DNA of 64,000 bases from Hydractinia symbiolongicarpus (taxonomy: Eukaryota > Cnidaria > Hydrozoa > Anthoathecata > Hydractiniidae), in assembly GCF_029227915.1 (NCBI RefSeq), contig NC_079880.1, positions 17,318,001 through 17,382,000 of the forward strand, given 5' to 3'. Position numbers and translations under genes: made by a program. Below the pieces are notes generated by a model. The model had not been told where the DNA came from. It worked only from the letters and a program-made list of their open reading frames with translations, and did not search any database. This document shows positions 24,267 through 36,592 of this stretch, in pieces; the stretch's first letter is position 1; each line of letters opens with the position of its first letter.

Positions 24267-25538
24267 CTAAAGCCATGGCGCTGGGGAAAACGACTTAGAA
24301 CGTCGCAGTTTATGGAGAGTGGAAGGAGTAGACCAATGGTAACCAGCACACACACGTGGAACCACGTAATTTTCGTGTATCGCCTTTATTAGGGGGCAAA
24401 AGGCCATATTACGGCACTTAGAGGCCTGTGCATGTAGTTGACGGAGTTCTAAAGCCAAGGTGCTAGGGAAAACAACTTATGACCTTGTAGTCCATTGAGA
24501 GTGGATGGACTAGACCAATGGTAACCTGCACAAGCACGTGGAAGCAGGGGAATTACGTGTAAGGGTTTTATTAGGCGGCAAGAGGCCATATTACCGCCTT
24601 TACAAGCCTGTGCATGTAGTTGACGGCGTTTTAAAGCCATATTGCCAAAGAAAACGACTTATGACTTTGTAGTCCATTGAGAGTGGAAGAAATAGACCAA
24701 TGGTAACCTGCACAAGCATGTGGAACTGGGGAATTTACGTGTAAGGCCTTTATTAGCCGGCAAAAGTCCATGTTACGGCCTTTAGAGGCCTGTGCATGTA
24801 GTTGACGGAGTTCTAAAGCCATGATGCCAGGGAAGGCGACGTACGACCTTGTAGTCCATTGAGAGTGAAAGGGATAGACCAATAGTAACCTGCACAAGCA
24901 CGTGGAACCGGGGGATTTACGTGTAAGGCCTTTATTAGGCGGCAAAGGCCACATTACGGCCTTTAGAGGCCTGTGCATGTTGTTGACGGCGTTGAAAAAC
25001 CATGGCTCTGGGGAAAACGACTTAAGACGTCGTAGTCCATGTAGGATGGATGGACTAGCAAATGGTAACCTGTGCAAGAGCGTGGAAACACGTGATTTAC
25101 ACGTAAGGCCTTTATTAGGCAACAAAAAGCCATACTACGGCTTTTAGAGGCCTGTGCATGTAGCTGACGATGTTCTAAAGCCATGGCGCCGGGAAAAACG
25201 ACTTAGAACGTCACAGTCTATGGACAGTGGAAGGAGTTGACCAATGGTAACCAGCACACACACGTGGAACCACGTGATTTACGTGCATCGCCTTTATTAG
25301 GGGGCAAAAGGCTGTATTACGGCCTTTAGAGGCCTGTGCATGTAGTTGACGATGTTCTAAAGCAAAGGCGCTGGGGAAAACGACTTAGGACGTTGCAGTC
25401 CATGGAGAGTGGAAGAATTAGACCAATGGTAACCTGCACAAGAACGTGGAAACACGTGATTTACACGTAAGGCCTTTATTAGGCAACAAAACACCATACT
25501 ACGGCTTTTAGAGGCCTGTGCATGTAGTTGACGATGTT
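24267..25538. repeat. Satellite segment between D1 and D2, with E1
   Basis: Seven monomers. 24267-24560 reappears at 26965-27258, and 24783-25010 reappears at 27481-27708, both at offset 2698. The intervening ~210 bp differ, consistent with a replaced patch. The monomer at 24938-25160 carries the E markers gcatgttgttgacgg and gttgaaaaacc. Confidence 0.8.
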
Positions 25539-26251
25539 CTAAAGCCATGGCGCCGGGGAAAACGACTTAGAACGTCGCAGTCCATGGAGAGTGGAAGGAT
25601 TAGTCCAATGGTAACCTGCCAACCCTCGTGGAACCACGTGATTCTCGTGTATCGCCTTTATTAGGCCGCAAAAGCCCATATCACAAGCTTTAGTGGCCTG
25701 TGCATGTAGTTGACGGCGTTCTAAAGCCATGGCGCAGGGGAAAAAGGCTTAGGACGTCGCAGTCCATGGAGAATGGAAGGACTACACCAATGGTAACTTG
25801 CACAACCACGTGGAATCGGGGGATTGACGTGCTAAACGTTTATTAGGCGGCAAAAGGCCATATTACGGCCTTTAGAAGTCTGTGCATGTAGTTGACGGCC
25901 TTCTAAAGCCATGGTGCCAAAGAAAACGACTTATGACGTAGTAGTCTATTGAGAGTTAAAGGAGTAGACCAATGGTAACCAGCACAGCCACGTAGAACCA
26001 CGTGATTTACGTTTCAAACCTTTATTAGGCATGTAAAAAGCATATTGCAACCTTTAGAAGCCTGGGCATAAAATTGAGGATGTTCTAAAGCCATGACTTA
26101 AGACGTCGTAGTCCATTGAGAGTAGAAGGACTAGACCAATGGTAACCTGTGCAAGAGCGTGGAAACACGTGATTTACACGTAAGGCCTTTATTAGGCAAC
26201 AAAACACCATACTACGGGTTTTAGAGGCCTGTGCATGTAGTTGACGATGTT
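25539..26251. repeat. Four-monomer unit D2 (713 bp)
   Basis: This is the first member of a direct D2-D3 tandem pair. All D markers are present, including the 15-bp deletion at 26091-26096. It differs from D3 by isolated substitutions, such as ggcgcaggggaaaaagg against ggcgctggggaaaacgg and aatcggggg against aaccggggg. Confidence 0.87.
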
Positions 26252-26964
26252 CTAAAGCCATGGCGCCGGGGAAAACGACTTAGAACGTCGCAGTCCATGG
26301 AGAGTGGAAGGATTAGACCAATGGTAACCTGCCAACCCTCGTGGAACCACGTGATTCTCGTGTATCGCCTTTATTAGGCCGCAAAAGCCCATATCACAAG
26401 CTTTAGTGGCCTGTGCATGTAGTTGACGGCGTTCTAAAGCCATGGCGCTGGGGAAAACGGCTTAGGACGTCGCAGTCCATGGAGAATGGAAGGACTACAC
26501 CAATGGTAACTTGCACAACCACGTGGAACCGGGGGATTTACGTGCTAAACGTTTATTAGGCGGCAAAAGGCCATATTACGGCCTTTAGAAGTCTGTGCAT
26601 GTAGTTGACGGCGTTCTAAAGCCATGGTGCCAAAGAAAACGACTTATGACGTAGTAGTCTATTGAGAGTTAAAGGAGTAGACCAATGGTAACCAGCACAG
26701 CCACGTAGAACCACGTGATTTACGTTTCAAACCTTTATTAGGCATGTAAAAAGCATATTGCAACCTTTAGAAGCCTGGGCATAAAATTGACGATGTTCTA
26801 AAGCCATGACTTAAGACGTCGTAGTCCATTGAGAGTAGAAGGACTAGACCAATGGTAACCTGTGCAAGAGCGTGGAAACACGTGATTTTCACGTAAGGCC
26901 TTTATCAGGCAACAAAACGCCATACTACGGCTTTTAGAGACCTGTGCATGTAGTTGACGATGTT
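26252..26964. repeat. Four-monomer unit D3 (713 bp)
   Basis: The immediate tandem repeat of D2 at offset 713. The deletion-bearing ccatgacttaag sits at about 26804. The sequence downstream continues like that downstream of D1, so D2 probably arose by duplication of this four-monomer unit within an older D1-like locus. Confidence 0.87.
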
Positions 26965-28267
26965 CTAAAGCCATGGCGCTGGGGAAAACGACTTAGAACG
27001 TCGCAGTTTATGGAGAGTGGAAGGAGTAGACCAATGGTAACCAGCACACACACGTGGAACCACGTAATTTTCGTGTATCGCCTTTATTAGGGGGCAAAAG
27101 GCCATATTACGGCATTTAGAGGCCTGTGCATGTAGTTGACGGAGTTCTAAAGCCAAGGTGCTAGGGAAAACAACTTATGACCTTGCAGTCCATTGAGAGT
27201 GGAAGGACTAGACCAATGGTAACCTGCACAAGCACGTGGAAGCAGGGGAATTACGTGTAAGGGTTTTATTAGGCATGCAAGAAGCATATTGTAACCTTTA
27301 GAGGCCTGTGCATGTAGTTGACGATGTTCTAAAGCAATGGCGCTGGGGAAAACGACTTATGACGTCGCACTCCATGGAGAGTGGAAGGACTAGACCAATG
27401 GTAACCCGCGGAAGAACCTGGGAGCACCTAATTTACGCGTAAGGCCTTTATTAGCCGGCAAAAAGCCATATTACAGCCTTTAGAGGCCTGTGCATGTAGT
27501 TGACGGAGTTCTAAAGCCATGATGCCAGGGAAGGCGACGTACGACCTTGTAGTCCATTGAGAGTGAAAGGGATAGACCAATAGTAACCTGCACAAGCACG
27601 TGGAACCGGGGGATTTACGTGTAAGGCCTTTATTAGGCGGCAAAGGCCACATTACAGCCTTTAGAGGCCTGTGCATGTTGTTGACGGCGTTGAAAAACCA
27701 TGGCTCTGGGGAAAACGACTTAAGACGTCGTAGTCCATTGAGAGTTGAAGGAGTAGACCAATGGTAACCGGCACAGCCACGTAGAACCACGTGACTTACG
27801 TTTCAAGCCTTTATTAGGCATATAAAAAGCATAATGAAACATTTAGAGGCTTGGGCATAAAGTTGACGATGTTATAAAGCCATGGCGCTGCGGAAAACGA
27901 CTTAGGACGTCGCACTCCATGGAGAGTGGAAGGACTAGACCAATGGTAACCCGCGCAAGAACCTGGGAGCACCTAATTTACGCGTAAGGCCTTTATTAGC
28001 CGGCAAAAAGCCATATTACAGCCTTTAGAGGCCTGTGCATGTAGTTGACGACGTTGTAAAGCCATGGTGCCAAAGAAAATGACTTAGGATACAGTAGTCC
28101 ATTGAGAGTTGAAGGAGTAGACCAATGGTAAAGGCCTGTGCATGTAGTTGACGATGTTCTAAAGCCATGGCGCCGGGAAAAACGACTTAGAACGTCGCAG
28201 TCCATGGAGAGTGGAAGGATTAGACCAATGGTAACCTGCGCAAGAACGTGGGAACACGTAATTTACA
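26965..28267. repeat. Mosaic segment between D3 and E2
   Basis: Seven monomers: the continuation of the 2698-bp-offset match to 24267-25010, a K-type monomer pair (about 27740-27880), and an internal join near 28130. There accaatggta runs straight into aaggcctgtgcatg, leaving out roughly half a monomer. Confidence 0.8.
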
Positions 28268-29539
28268 CGTAAGGCCTTTATTAGGCGGCAAAGGCCACAT
28301 TACGGCCTTTAGAGGCCTGTGCATGTTGTTGACGGCGTTGAAAAACCATGGCTCTGGGGAAAACGACTTAAGACGTCGTAGTCCATGTAGGATGGATGGA
28401 CTATCAAATGGTAACCTGTGCAAGAGCGTGGAAACACGTGATTTACACGTAAGGCCTTTATTAGGCAACAAAAAGCAATACTACGGCTTTTAGAGGCCTG
28501 TGCATGTAGTTGACGATGTTCTAAAGCCATGGCGCCGGGAAAAACGACTTAGAACGTCGCAGTCTATGGACAGTGGAAGGAGTTGACCAATGGTAACCAG
28601 CACACACACGTGGAACCACGTGATTTTCGTGCATCGCCTCTATTAGGGGGCAAAAGGCTGTATTACGGCCTTTAGAGGCCTGTGCATGTAGTTGACGGAG
28701 TTCTAAAGCCAAGGTGCAAGGGAAAACGACTTATGACCTTGTAGCCCATTGAGAGTGGAAGGACTAGACCAATGGTAACCTGCACAAGAACGTGGAAGCG
28801 GGGAAATTACGTGTAAGGGTTTTATTAGGCATGCAAGAAGCATATTGTAACCTTTAGAGGCCTGTGCATGTAGTTGACGATGTTCTAAAGCAATGGCGCT
28901 GGGGAAAACGACTTAGGACGTTGCAGTCCATGGAGAGTGGAAGAATTAGACCAATGGTAACCTGCGCAAGAACGTGGAAACACGTGATTTAGACGTAAGG
29001 CCTTTATTAGGCAACAAAACGCCATACTACGGCTTTTAGAGGCCTGTGTATGTAGTTGACAATGTTCTAAAGCCATGGCGCCGGGAAAAACGACTTAGAA
29101 CGTCGCAGTCCATGGAGAGTCGAAGGATTAGACCAATGGTAACCTGTGCAAGAACGTGGGAACACGTAATTTACACGTAAGGCCTTTATTAGGCAGCAAA
29201 ACGCCATATTACGGCTTTTAGAGGCCTGTGCATGTAGTTGACGGAATTCTAAAGCCATGATGCCAGAGAAAGCGACGTACGACCTTGTAGTTCATTGAGA
29301 GTGGCAGGGCTAGACCAATAGTAACCTGCACAAGCACGTGGAACTGGGGAATTTACGTGTAAGGCCTTTATTAGCCGGCAAAAGTCCATGTTACGGCCTT
29401 TAGAGGCTTGTGCATGTAGTTGACGGAGTTCTAAAGCCATGATGCCAGGGAAGGCGACGTACGACCTTGTAGTCCATTGAGAGTGAAAGGGATAGACCAA
29501 TGGTCACCTGCACAAGCACGTGGAACCGGGGGATTTACG
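28268..29539. repeat. Seven-monomer unit E2 (1272 bp)
   Basis: The unit begins at ggcctttattaggcggcaaagg and restarts at 29540 (offset 1272, seven monomers). Markers are ggcggcaaaggccac, gcatgttgttgacgg, gttgaaaaacc, and the monomer with ggcgccgggaaaaacg. A related monomer pair (E1) is at about 24938-25200. Confidence 0.87.
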
Positions 29540-30431
29540 TGTAAGGCCTTTATTAGGCGGCAAAGGCCACATTACGGCCTTTAGAGGCCTGTGCATGTTG
29601 TTGACGGCGTTGAAAAACCATGGCTCTTGGGAAAACGACTTAAGACGTCGTAGTCCATGTAGGATGGATAGACTAGCAAAACGTAACCTGTGCAAGAGCG
29701 TGGAAACACTTGATTTACACGTAAGGCCTTTATTAGGCAACAAAAAGCCATACTACGGCTTTTAGAGGCCTGTGCATGTAGTTGACGATGTTCTAAAGCC
29801 ATGGCGCCGAGAAAAACGACTTAGAACGTCGCAGTCTATGGACAGTGGAAGGAGATGACCAATGGTAACCAGCATACACACGTGGAACCACGTGATTTTC
29901 GTGCATCGCCTTTATTAGGGGGCAAAAGGCTGTATTACGGCCTTTAGAGGCCTGTGCATGTAGTTGACGGAGTTCTAAAGCCAAGGTGCTAGGGAAAACG
30001 ACTTATGACCTTGTAGCCCATATAGAGTGGAAGGACTAGACCAATGGTAACCTGCACAAGCACGTGGAAGCGGGGGAATTACGTGTAAGGGTTTTATTAG
30101 GCATGCAAGAAGCATATTGTAACCTTTAGAGGCCTGTGCATGTAGTTGACGATGTTCTAAAGCAATGGCGCTGGGGAAAACGACCTAGGACGTTGCAGTC
30201 CATGGAGAGTGGAAGAATTAGACCAATGTTAACCTGCGCAAGAACGTGGAAACACGTGATTTACACGTAAGGCCTTTATTAGGCAACAAAACGCCATACT
30301 ACGGCTTTTAGAGGCCTGTGGATGTAGTTGACGATGTTCTAAAGCCATGGCGCCGGGGAAAACGACTTAGAACGTCGCAGTCCATGGAGAGTGGAAGGAT
30401 TAGACCAATGGTAACCTGTGCAAGAACGTGG
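29540..30431. repeat. Partial second copy of unit E (E3)
   Basis: Collinear with 28268-29159 at offset 1272 with scattered substitutions. The match ends near 30431, where gcaagaacgtgg continues as aaccggggtatttcc rather than gaacacgtaattt, so the last two monomers of E are replaced by another subtype. Confidence 0.85.
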
Positions 30432-32344
30432 AACCGGGGTATTTCCGTGTAAGGCCTTTATTAGGCGGCAAAAGCCACATTACGGCCTTTAGAGGCCTGT
30501 GCATGTAGTTCACGGCGTTCTAAGCCCATGGCTCTGGGGAAAACAACTTAAGACGTCATAGTCCATTGAGAGTGGAAGGACTAGACCAATACTAACCTGT
30601 GCAAGAGCGTGGAAACACGTGATTTACACGTAAGGCCTTTATTAGGCAACAATACGCCATATGACAGCTTTTAGAGGCCTGTGCATGTAGTTGAGGATGT
30701 TCTAAAGCCATGGCGCTGGGGAAAACGACTTAGAATGTTGCAGTCTAAGGAGAATGGAAGGACTAGACCAATGGTAACCTGCCAACCCTCGTGGAACCAC
30801 GTGATTCTCGTGTATCGCCTTTATTAGGCCGCAAAAGCCCATATCACAAGCTTTAGTGGCCTCTGCATGTAGTTGACGGCGTTCTAAAGCCATGGCGCTG
30901 GGGAAAACGGCTTAGGACGTCGCAGTCCATGGAGAATGGAAGGACTACACCAATGGTAACTTGCACAACCACGTGGAACCGGAGGATTTACGTGCTAAGC
31001 GTTTATTAGTCGGCAAAAGGCCATATTACGGCCTTTAAAAGTCTGTGCATGTAGTCGACGGCGTTCTAAAGCCATGGCGCTGGGGAAAACGACTTTTGAC
31101 CTTGTAGTCCATTAAGAGTGAAAGGGATAGACCAATGGTAACCTGCACAGCCACGTAGAACCACGTGACTTACGTTTCAAGCCTTTATTAGGCATATGAA
31201 AAGCATAATGCAACCTTTAGAGGCCCGGGCATAAAGTTGACGATGTTCTAAAGCCATGGCGCTGCGGAAAACGACTTAGGACGTCGCACTCCATGAAGAG
31301 TAGAAGGACTAGACCAATGGTAACCTGCGCAAGAACCTGGGAGCACCTAATTTACGCGTAAGGCCTTTATTAGCCGGTAAAAAGCCATATTACAGCCTTT
31401 AGAGTCCTGTGCATGTAGTTGACGGCGTTGTAAAGCCATGGTGCCAAAGAAAATGACTTAGGACGCAGTAGTCAATAGAGAGTTGAAGGAGTAGACCAAT
31501 GGTAACATGCACATACACGTAGAACCACGTGATTTACGTGCTAAGCCTTTATTAGGCAACAAAAGGCCATATTACGGTCTGTAGATTTATTTGCATGTAC
31601 TTGACGGCGTTCTAAACCCATGGCTCTGGGGAAAAAGACTTAAGACGTCGTAGTCCATTGAGAGTAGAAGGACTAGACCAATGGTAACCTGTGCAAGAGC
31701 GTGTAAACACGTGATTTACACGTAAGGCTTTTATTAGGCATGTAAGAAACATATTGTAACCTTTAGAGGCCTGTGCATGTAGTTGACGGCGTTCTAAAGG
31801 CATTGTGCCAAAGAAAACGACTTAAGACGTCGTAGTCCATGTAGGATGGATGGACTAGAAAAATGGTAACCTGCGCAAGAGCGTGGGAGCACGTAATTTA
31901 CGCGTAGGTTTTTATTGGTCGGTAAAAGTCCATATTACGGCCTTTAGAGGCCTGTGCATGTAGTTGACGGCGTTCTAAACCCATGGCTCTGGGGAAAAAG
32001 ACTTAAGACGTCGTAGTCCATTGAGAGTAGAAGGTCTAGACCAATGGTAACCTGTGCAAGATCGTGGAAACACGTGATTTACACGTAAGGCCTTTATTAG
32101 GCATGTAAGAAGCATATTGTAACCTTTAGAGGCCATATTACGGTCTCTAGATTCATTTGCATGTAGTTGACGGCGTTCTAAACCCATGGCTCTGGGGAAA
32201 AAGACTTAAGACGTCGTAGTCCATTGAGAGTGGAAGGACTAGACCAATACTAACCTGTGCAAGAGCGTGGAAACACGTGATTTACACGTAAGGCCTTTAT
32301 TAGGCAACAAAACGCCATACTACGGCTTTTAGAGGCCTGTGCAT
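30432..32344. repeat. Mosaic satellite stretch
   Basis: Ten to eleven monomers, including a single D-type monomer (about 30720-30890) and a K-cassette whose TATA-like run is mutated to gcatatgaaaagc (near 31193). Near 32128-32150 an out-of-register join (gaggcc followed by atattacggtctc) adds about 21-28 bp to one monomer. Confidence 0.82.
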
Positions 32345-32879
32345 GTAGTTGACGATGTTCTAAAGCCATGGCGCCGGGGAAAACGACTTAGAACGTTGCA
32401 GTTTATGGAGCAGCACACACACGTGGAACCACGTGATTTTCGTGTATCGCCTTTATTAGGGGGCAAAAGGCTGTAATACGGCCTTTAGAGGCCTGTGCAT
32501 GTAGTTGACGGAGTTCTAAAGCCAAGGTGCTAGGGAAAACGACTTATGACCTTGTAGTCCATTGAGAGTGGAAGGACTAGACCAATGGTAACCTGCACAA
32601 GCACGTGGAAACGGGGGATTTACGTGTAAGGGTTTTATTAGGCGGCAAGAGGCCATACTACGGCCTTTAGAGGCCTGTGCATGTAGTTTACGGCGTTCAA
32701 AAGCCATGGTGCCAGGGAAAACGGCTTATGACCTTGCACGTGGAACCGGGGGATTTACGGGTAAGGCCTTTATTAGGCGGCAAAAGGCCATATTACAGCC
32801 TTTAGAGGCCTGTGCATGTAGTTGACGGTGTTGTAAAGCCATAGTGCCAAAGAAAACGACTTAGGACGCAGTAGTCCAT
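32345..32879. repeat. Block F1 with two diagnostic deletions
   Basis: F1 matches 34447-34980 at offset 2102. It has two derived deletions also present in F2: 26 bp lost at tatggag|cagcacac (near 32410), and 47 bp lost at gaccttg|cacgtgg (near 32736). Shared lesions at both places make common origin far more likely than convergence. Confidence 0.87.
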
Positions 32880-33184
32880 TGAGAGTTGAAGGAGTAGACC
32901 AATGGTAACCTGCACAGCCACGTAGAACCACGTGACTTACGTTTCAAGCCTTTATTAGGCATATGAAAAGCATAATGCAACCTTTAGAGGCCTGGCATAA
33001 AGTTGACGATGTTCTAAAGCTATGGCGCTGCGGAAAACGACTTAGGACGTCGCACTCCATGAAGAGTGGAAGGACTAGACCAATGGTAACCTGCGCAAGA
33101 ACCTGGGAGCACCTAATTTACGCGTAAGGCCTTTATTAGCCGGTAAAAAGCCATATTACAGCCTTTAGAGGCCTGTGCATGTAG

Positions 33185-33780
33185 TTGACGGCGTTGTAAA
33201 GCCATGGTGCCAAAGAAAATGACTTAGGACGCAGTAGTCCATGTAGGATGGATGAACTAGAAAAATGGTAACCTGCGCAAGAACGTGGGAGCACGTATGT
33301 TACGCGTAAGGCTTTTATTGGTCGGCAAAAGTCTATATTACGGCCTTTAGAGGCCTGTGCATGTAGTTGACGGCGTTCTAAACCCATGGCTCTGGAGAAA
33401 AAGACTTAAGACGTCGTAGTCCATTGAGAGTAGAAGGTCTAGACCAATGGTAACCTGTGCAAGATCGTGGAAACACGTGATTTACACGTAAATTAGGCAT
33501 GTAAGAAGCATATTGTAACCTTTAGAGGCCTGTGCATGTAGTTGACGGCGTTTTAAAGCCATGGTGCCAAAGAAAACGACTTAAGACGTCGTAGTCCATG
33601 TAGGATGGATGGACTAGAAAAATGGTAACCTGCGCAAGAACGTGGGAGCACGTGATTTACACGTAAGGCCTTTATTAGGCATGTAAGAAGCATATTGTAA
33701 CATTTAGAGGCCTGCGCATGCAGTTGACGATGTTCTAAAGCCATGGCGCTGGGAAAACGACTTAGGACGTTGCAGTCCAT
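33185..33780. repeat. Block J1, with a 7-bp deletion
   Basis: This block matches about 34930-35526. The offset is 1739 at the left and 1746 at the right, because 7 bp (ggccttt) are missing here at cgtaa|attaggc (about 33489). A third partial copy of the opening monomer is at about 34085-34290. Markers are gtatgttacgcg, ggtcggcaaaagtctat and gatgaactag. Confidence 0.83.
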
Positions 33781-34446
33781 GAAGAGTGGAAGGACTAGAC
33801 CAATGGTAACCTGCGCAAGAACCCGGGAGCACCTAATTTACGCGTAAGGCCTTTATTAGCCGGTAAAAAGCCATATTACAGCCTTTAGAGGCCTGTGCAT
33901 GTAGTTGACGGCGTTGTAAAGCCATAGTGCCAAAGAAAACGACTTAGGACGCAGTAGTCCATTGAGAGTTAAAGGAGTAGACCAATGGTAACCTGCACAG
34001 CCACGTAGAACCACGTGACTTACGTTTCAAGCCTTTATTAGGCATATGAAAAGCATAATGCAACCTTTAGAGGCCTGGGCATAAAGTTGACGGCGTTGTA
34101 AAGCCATGGTGCCAAAGAAAATGACTTAGGACGCAGTAGTCCATGTAGGATGGATGAACTAGCAAAATGGTAACCTGCGCAAGAACGTGGGAGCACGTAT
34201 GTTACGCGTAAGGCTTTTATTGGTCGGCAAAAGTCTATATTACGGCCTTTAGAGGCCTGTGCATGTAGTTGACGGCGTTCTAAACCCATGGCTCTGGGGA
34301 AAAAGACTTAAGACGTCGTAGTCCATTGAGAGTAGAAGGTCTAGACCAATGGTAACCTGTGCAACATCGTGGAAACACGTGATTTACACGTAAGGCCTTT
34401 ATTAGGCATGTAAGAAGCATATTGTAACATTTAGAGGCCTGCGCAT

Positions 34447-34980
34447 GTAGTTGACGATGTTCTAAAGCCATGGCGCCGGGGAAAACGACTTAGAACGTTG
34501 CAGTCTATGGAGCAGCACACACACGTGGAACCACGTGATTTTCGTGTATCGCCTTTATTAGGGGGCAAAAGGCTGTAATACGGCCTTTAGAGGCCTGTGC
34601 ATGTAGTTGACGGAGTTCTAAAGCCAAGGTGCTAGAGAAAACGACTTATGACCTTGTAGTCCATTGAGAGTGGAAGGACTAGACCAATGGTAACCTGCAC
34701 AAGCACGTGGAAACGGGGGATTTACGTGTAAGGGTTTTATTAGGCGGCAAGAGGCCATACTACGGCCTTTAGAGGCCTGTGCATGTAGTTTACGGCGTTC
34801 AAAAGCCATGGTGCCAGGGAAAACGGCTTATGACCTTGCACGTGGAACCGGGGGATTTACGTGTAAGGCCTTTATTAGGCGGCAAAAGGCCATATTACAG
34901 CCTTTAGAGGCCTGTGCATGTAGTTGACGGCGTTGTAAAGCCATAGTGCCAAAGAAAATGACTTAGGACGCAGTAGTCCA
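34447..34980. repeat. Block F2 with the same two deletions as F1
   Basis: Second copy of F. The 26-bp deletion is at about 34511 and the 47-bp deletion at about 34836. It passes directly into J3, whereas F1 passes into a K-cassette first, so F and J have been rejoined differently in the two places. Confidence 0.87.
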
Positions 34981-36592
34981 TGTAGGATGGATGAACTAGA
35001 AAAATGGTAACCTGCGCAAGAACGTGGGAGCACGTATGTTACGCGTAAGGCTTTTATTGGTCGGCAAAAGTCTATATTACGGCCTTTAGAGGCCTGTGCA
35101 TGTAGTTGACGGCGTTCTAAACCCATGGCTCTGGGGAAAAAGACTTAAGACGTCGTAGTCCATTGAGAGTAGAAGGTCTAGACCAATGGTAACCTGTGCA
35201 AGATCGTGGAAACACGTGATTTACACGTAAGGCCTTTATTAGGCATGTAAGAAGCATATTGTAACCTTTAGAGGCCTGTGCATGTAGTTGACGGCGTTCT
35301 AAAGCCATGGTGCCAAAGAAAACGACTTAAGACGTCGTAGTCCATGTAGGATGGATGGACTAGAAAAATGGTAACCTGCGCAAGAACGTGGGAGCACGTG
35401 ATTTACACGTAAGGCCTTTATTAGGCATGTAAGAAGCATATTATAACATTTAGAGGCCTGCGCATGTAGTTGACGATGTTCTAAAGCCATGGCGCTGGGA
35501 AAACGACTTAGGACGTTGCAGTCCATGGAGAGTGGAAGGATTAGACCAATGGTAACCTGCGCAAGAACGTCGGAACACGTAATTTACACGTAAGGCCTTT
35601 ATTAGGCAGCAAAACGCCATATTACGGCTTTTAGAGGCCTGTGCATGTAGTTGACGGAGATCTAAACATATGGCTATGGGGAAAACGACTTATGACATTG
35701 TAGTCCATTGAGAGTGGAAGGACTAGACCAATGGTAACCTGCACAAGCATGTGGAACCCGGGAATTTACGTGTAAGGCCTATATTAGCCGGCAAAATCCA
35801 TGTTACGGCCTTTAGAGGCCTGTGCATGTAGTTGACGGCGTTCTAAACCCATGGCTCTGGGAAAAAACGACTTAAGACGTCGTAGTCCATTGAGAGTGGA
35901 AGGACTAGACCAATGGTAACCTGCGCAAGAACGTGGGAGCACGTAATTTACGTGTAAGGGCTTTAATAGGCGGCAAATGGCCATATTACGGCCTTTAGAG
36001 GCCTGTGCATGTAGTTGACGGCGTTCTAAAGCCATGATGGCACGAAACACGACTAAGGACGTCGTAGTCCATGGAGAATGGAAGGATTAGACCAATGGTA
36101 ACCTGCGCAAGCACGTTTAAATACCTGATTTACGCGTAAGGTCTTTATTAGGCCTCTAAAAGGCCATACTAACCTGCGCAAGAACGTGGGAGCACGTAAT
36201 TTACGTGGTAAGTCTTTATAAGGCCTCTAAAAAGCATATTACGGCCTTTAGAGGCCTGTGCATATAGTTGACGATGTTCTAAAGGGGAAAACGACTTAGG
36301 ACGTCGCAGTCCTTGGAGAATGGAAGGACTAGACCAATGGTAACCTGCACAAACTTGTGGAACCACGTGATTCTCGTGTATCGCCTTTATTAGGCTGCAA
36401 AAGCCCATATCACAACCTTTAGAAGCCTGTGCATGTAGTTGACGGCGTTTTAAAGCCATGACGCTGGGGAAAACGACTTAGGACGTCGCAATCCATGGAG
36501 AGTGGAAGGACTAGACCAATGATAACCTGCGCAAGAACGTGGAAGCACGTTATTTACGCGTAAGGCCTTTATTAGCCGGGAAAGGTCCATGT
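34981..36592. repeat. Block J3 tail and mosaic segment
   Basis: The first ~550 bp is the J3 copy (see J1). The rest is a mosaic with one badly truncated monomer near 36162-36180, where aggccatact runs into aacctgcgc and about 110-120 bp are missing. It also holds the first monomer with the 11-bp deletion at ttctaaagggg (36276-36285). Confidence 0.8.

Noticed and set aside
24631-25125. Longest minus-strand open frame (164 codons)
   Set aside because: It runs through about three satellite monomers in shifting frames, has no equivalent of the same length in sister copies, and shows no recognisable domain. It is a chance open frame in repeat DNA.
24902-25147. Plus-strand open frame of 81 codons, also at 28248-28493 and 29520-29765
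   Set aside because: The three copies lie in the duplicated E units and simply reflect the repeat. The frame crosses a monomer boundary and is absent in most other monomers.
32034-32043. ggtctagacc palindrome as an operator or att site
   Set aside because: It is a one-base variant of the common ggactagacc segment of the monomer, limited to a few F/J-type units. No integrase or phage context exists.
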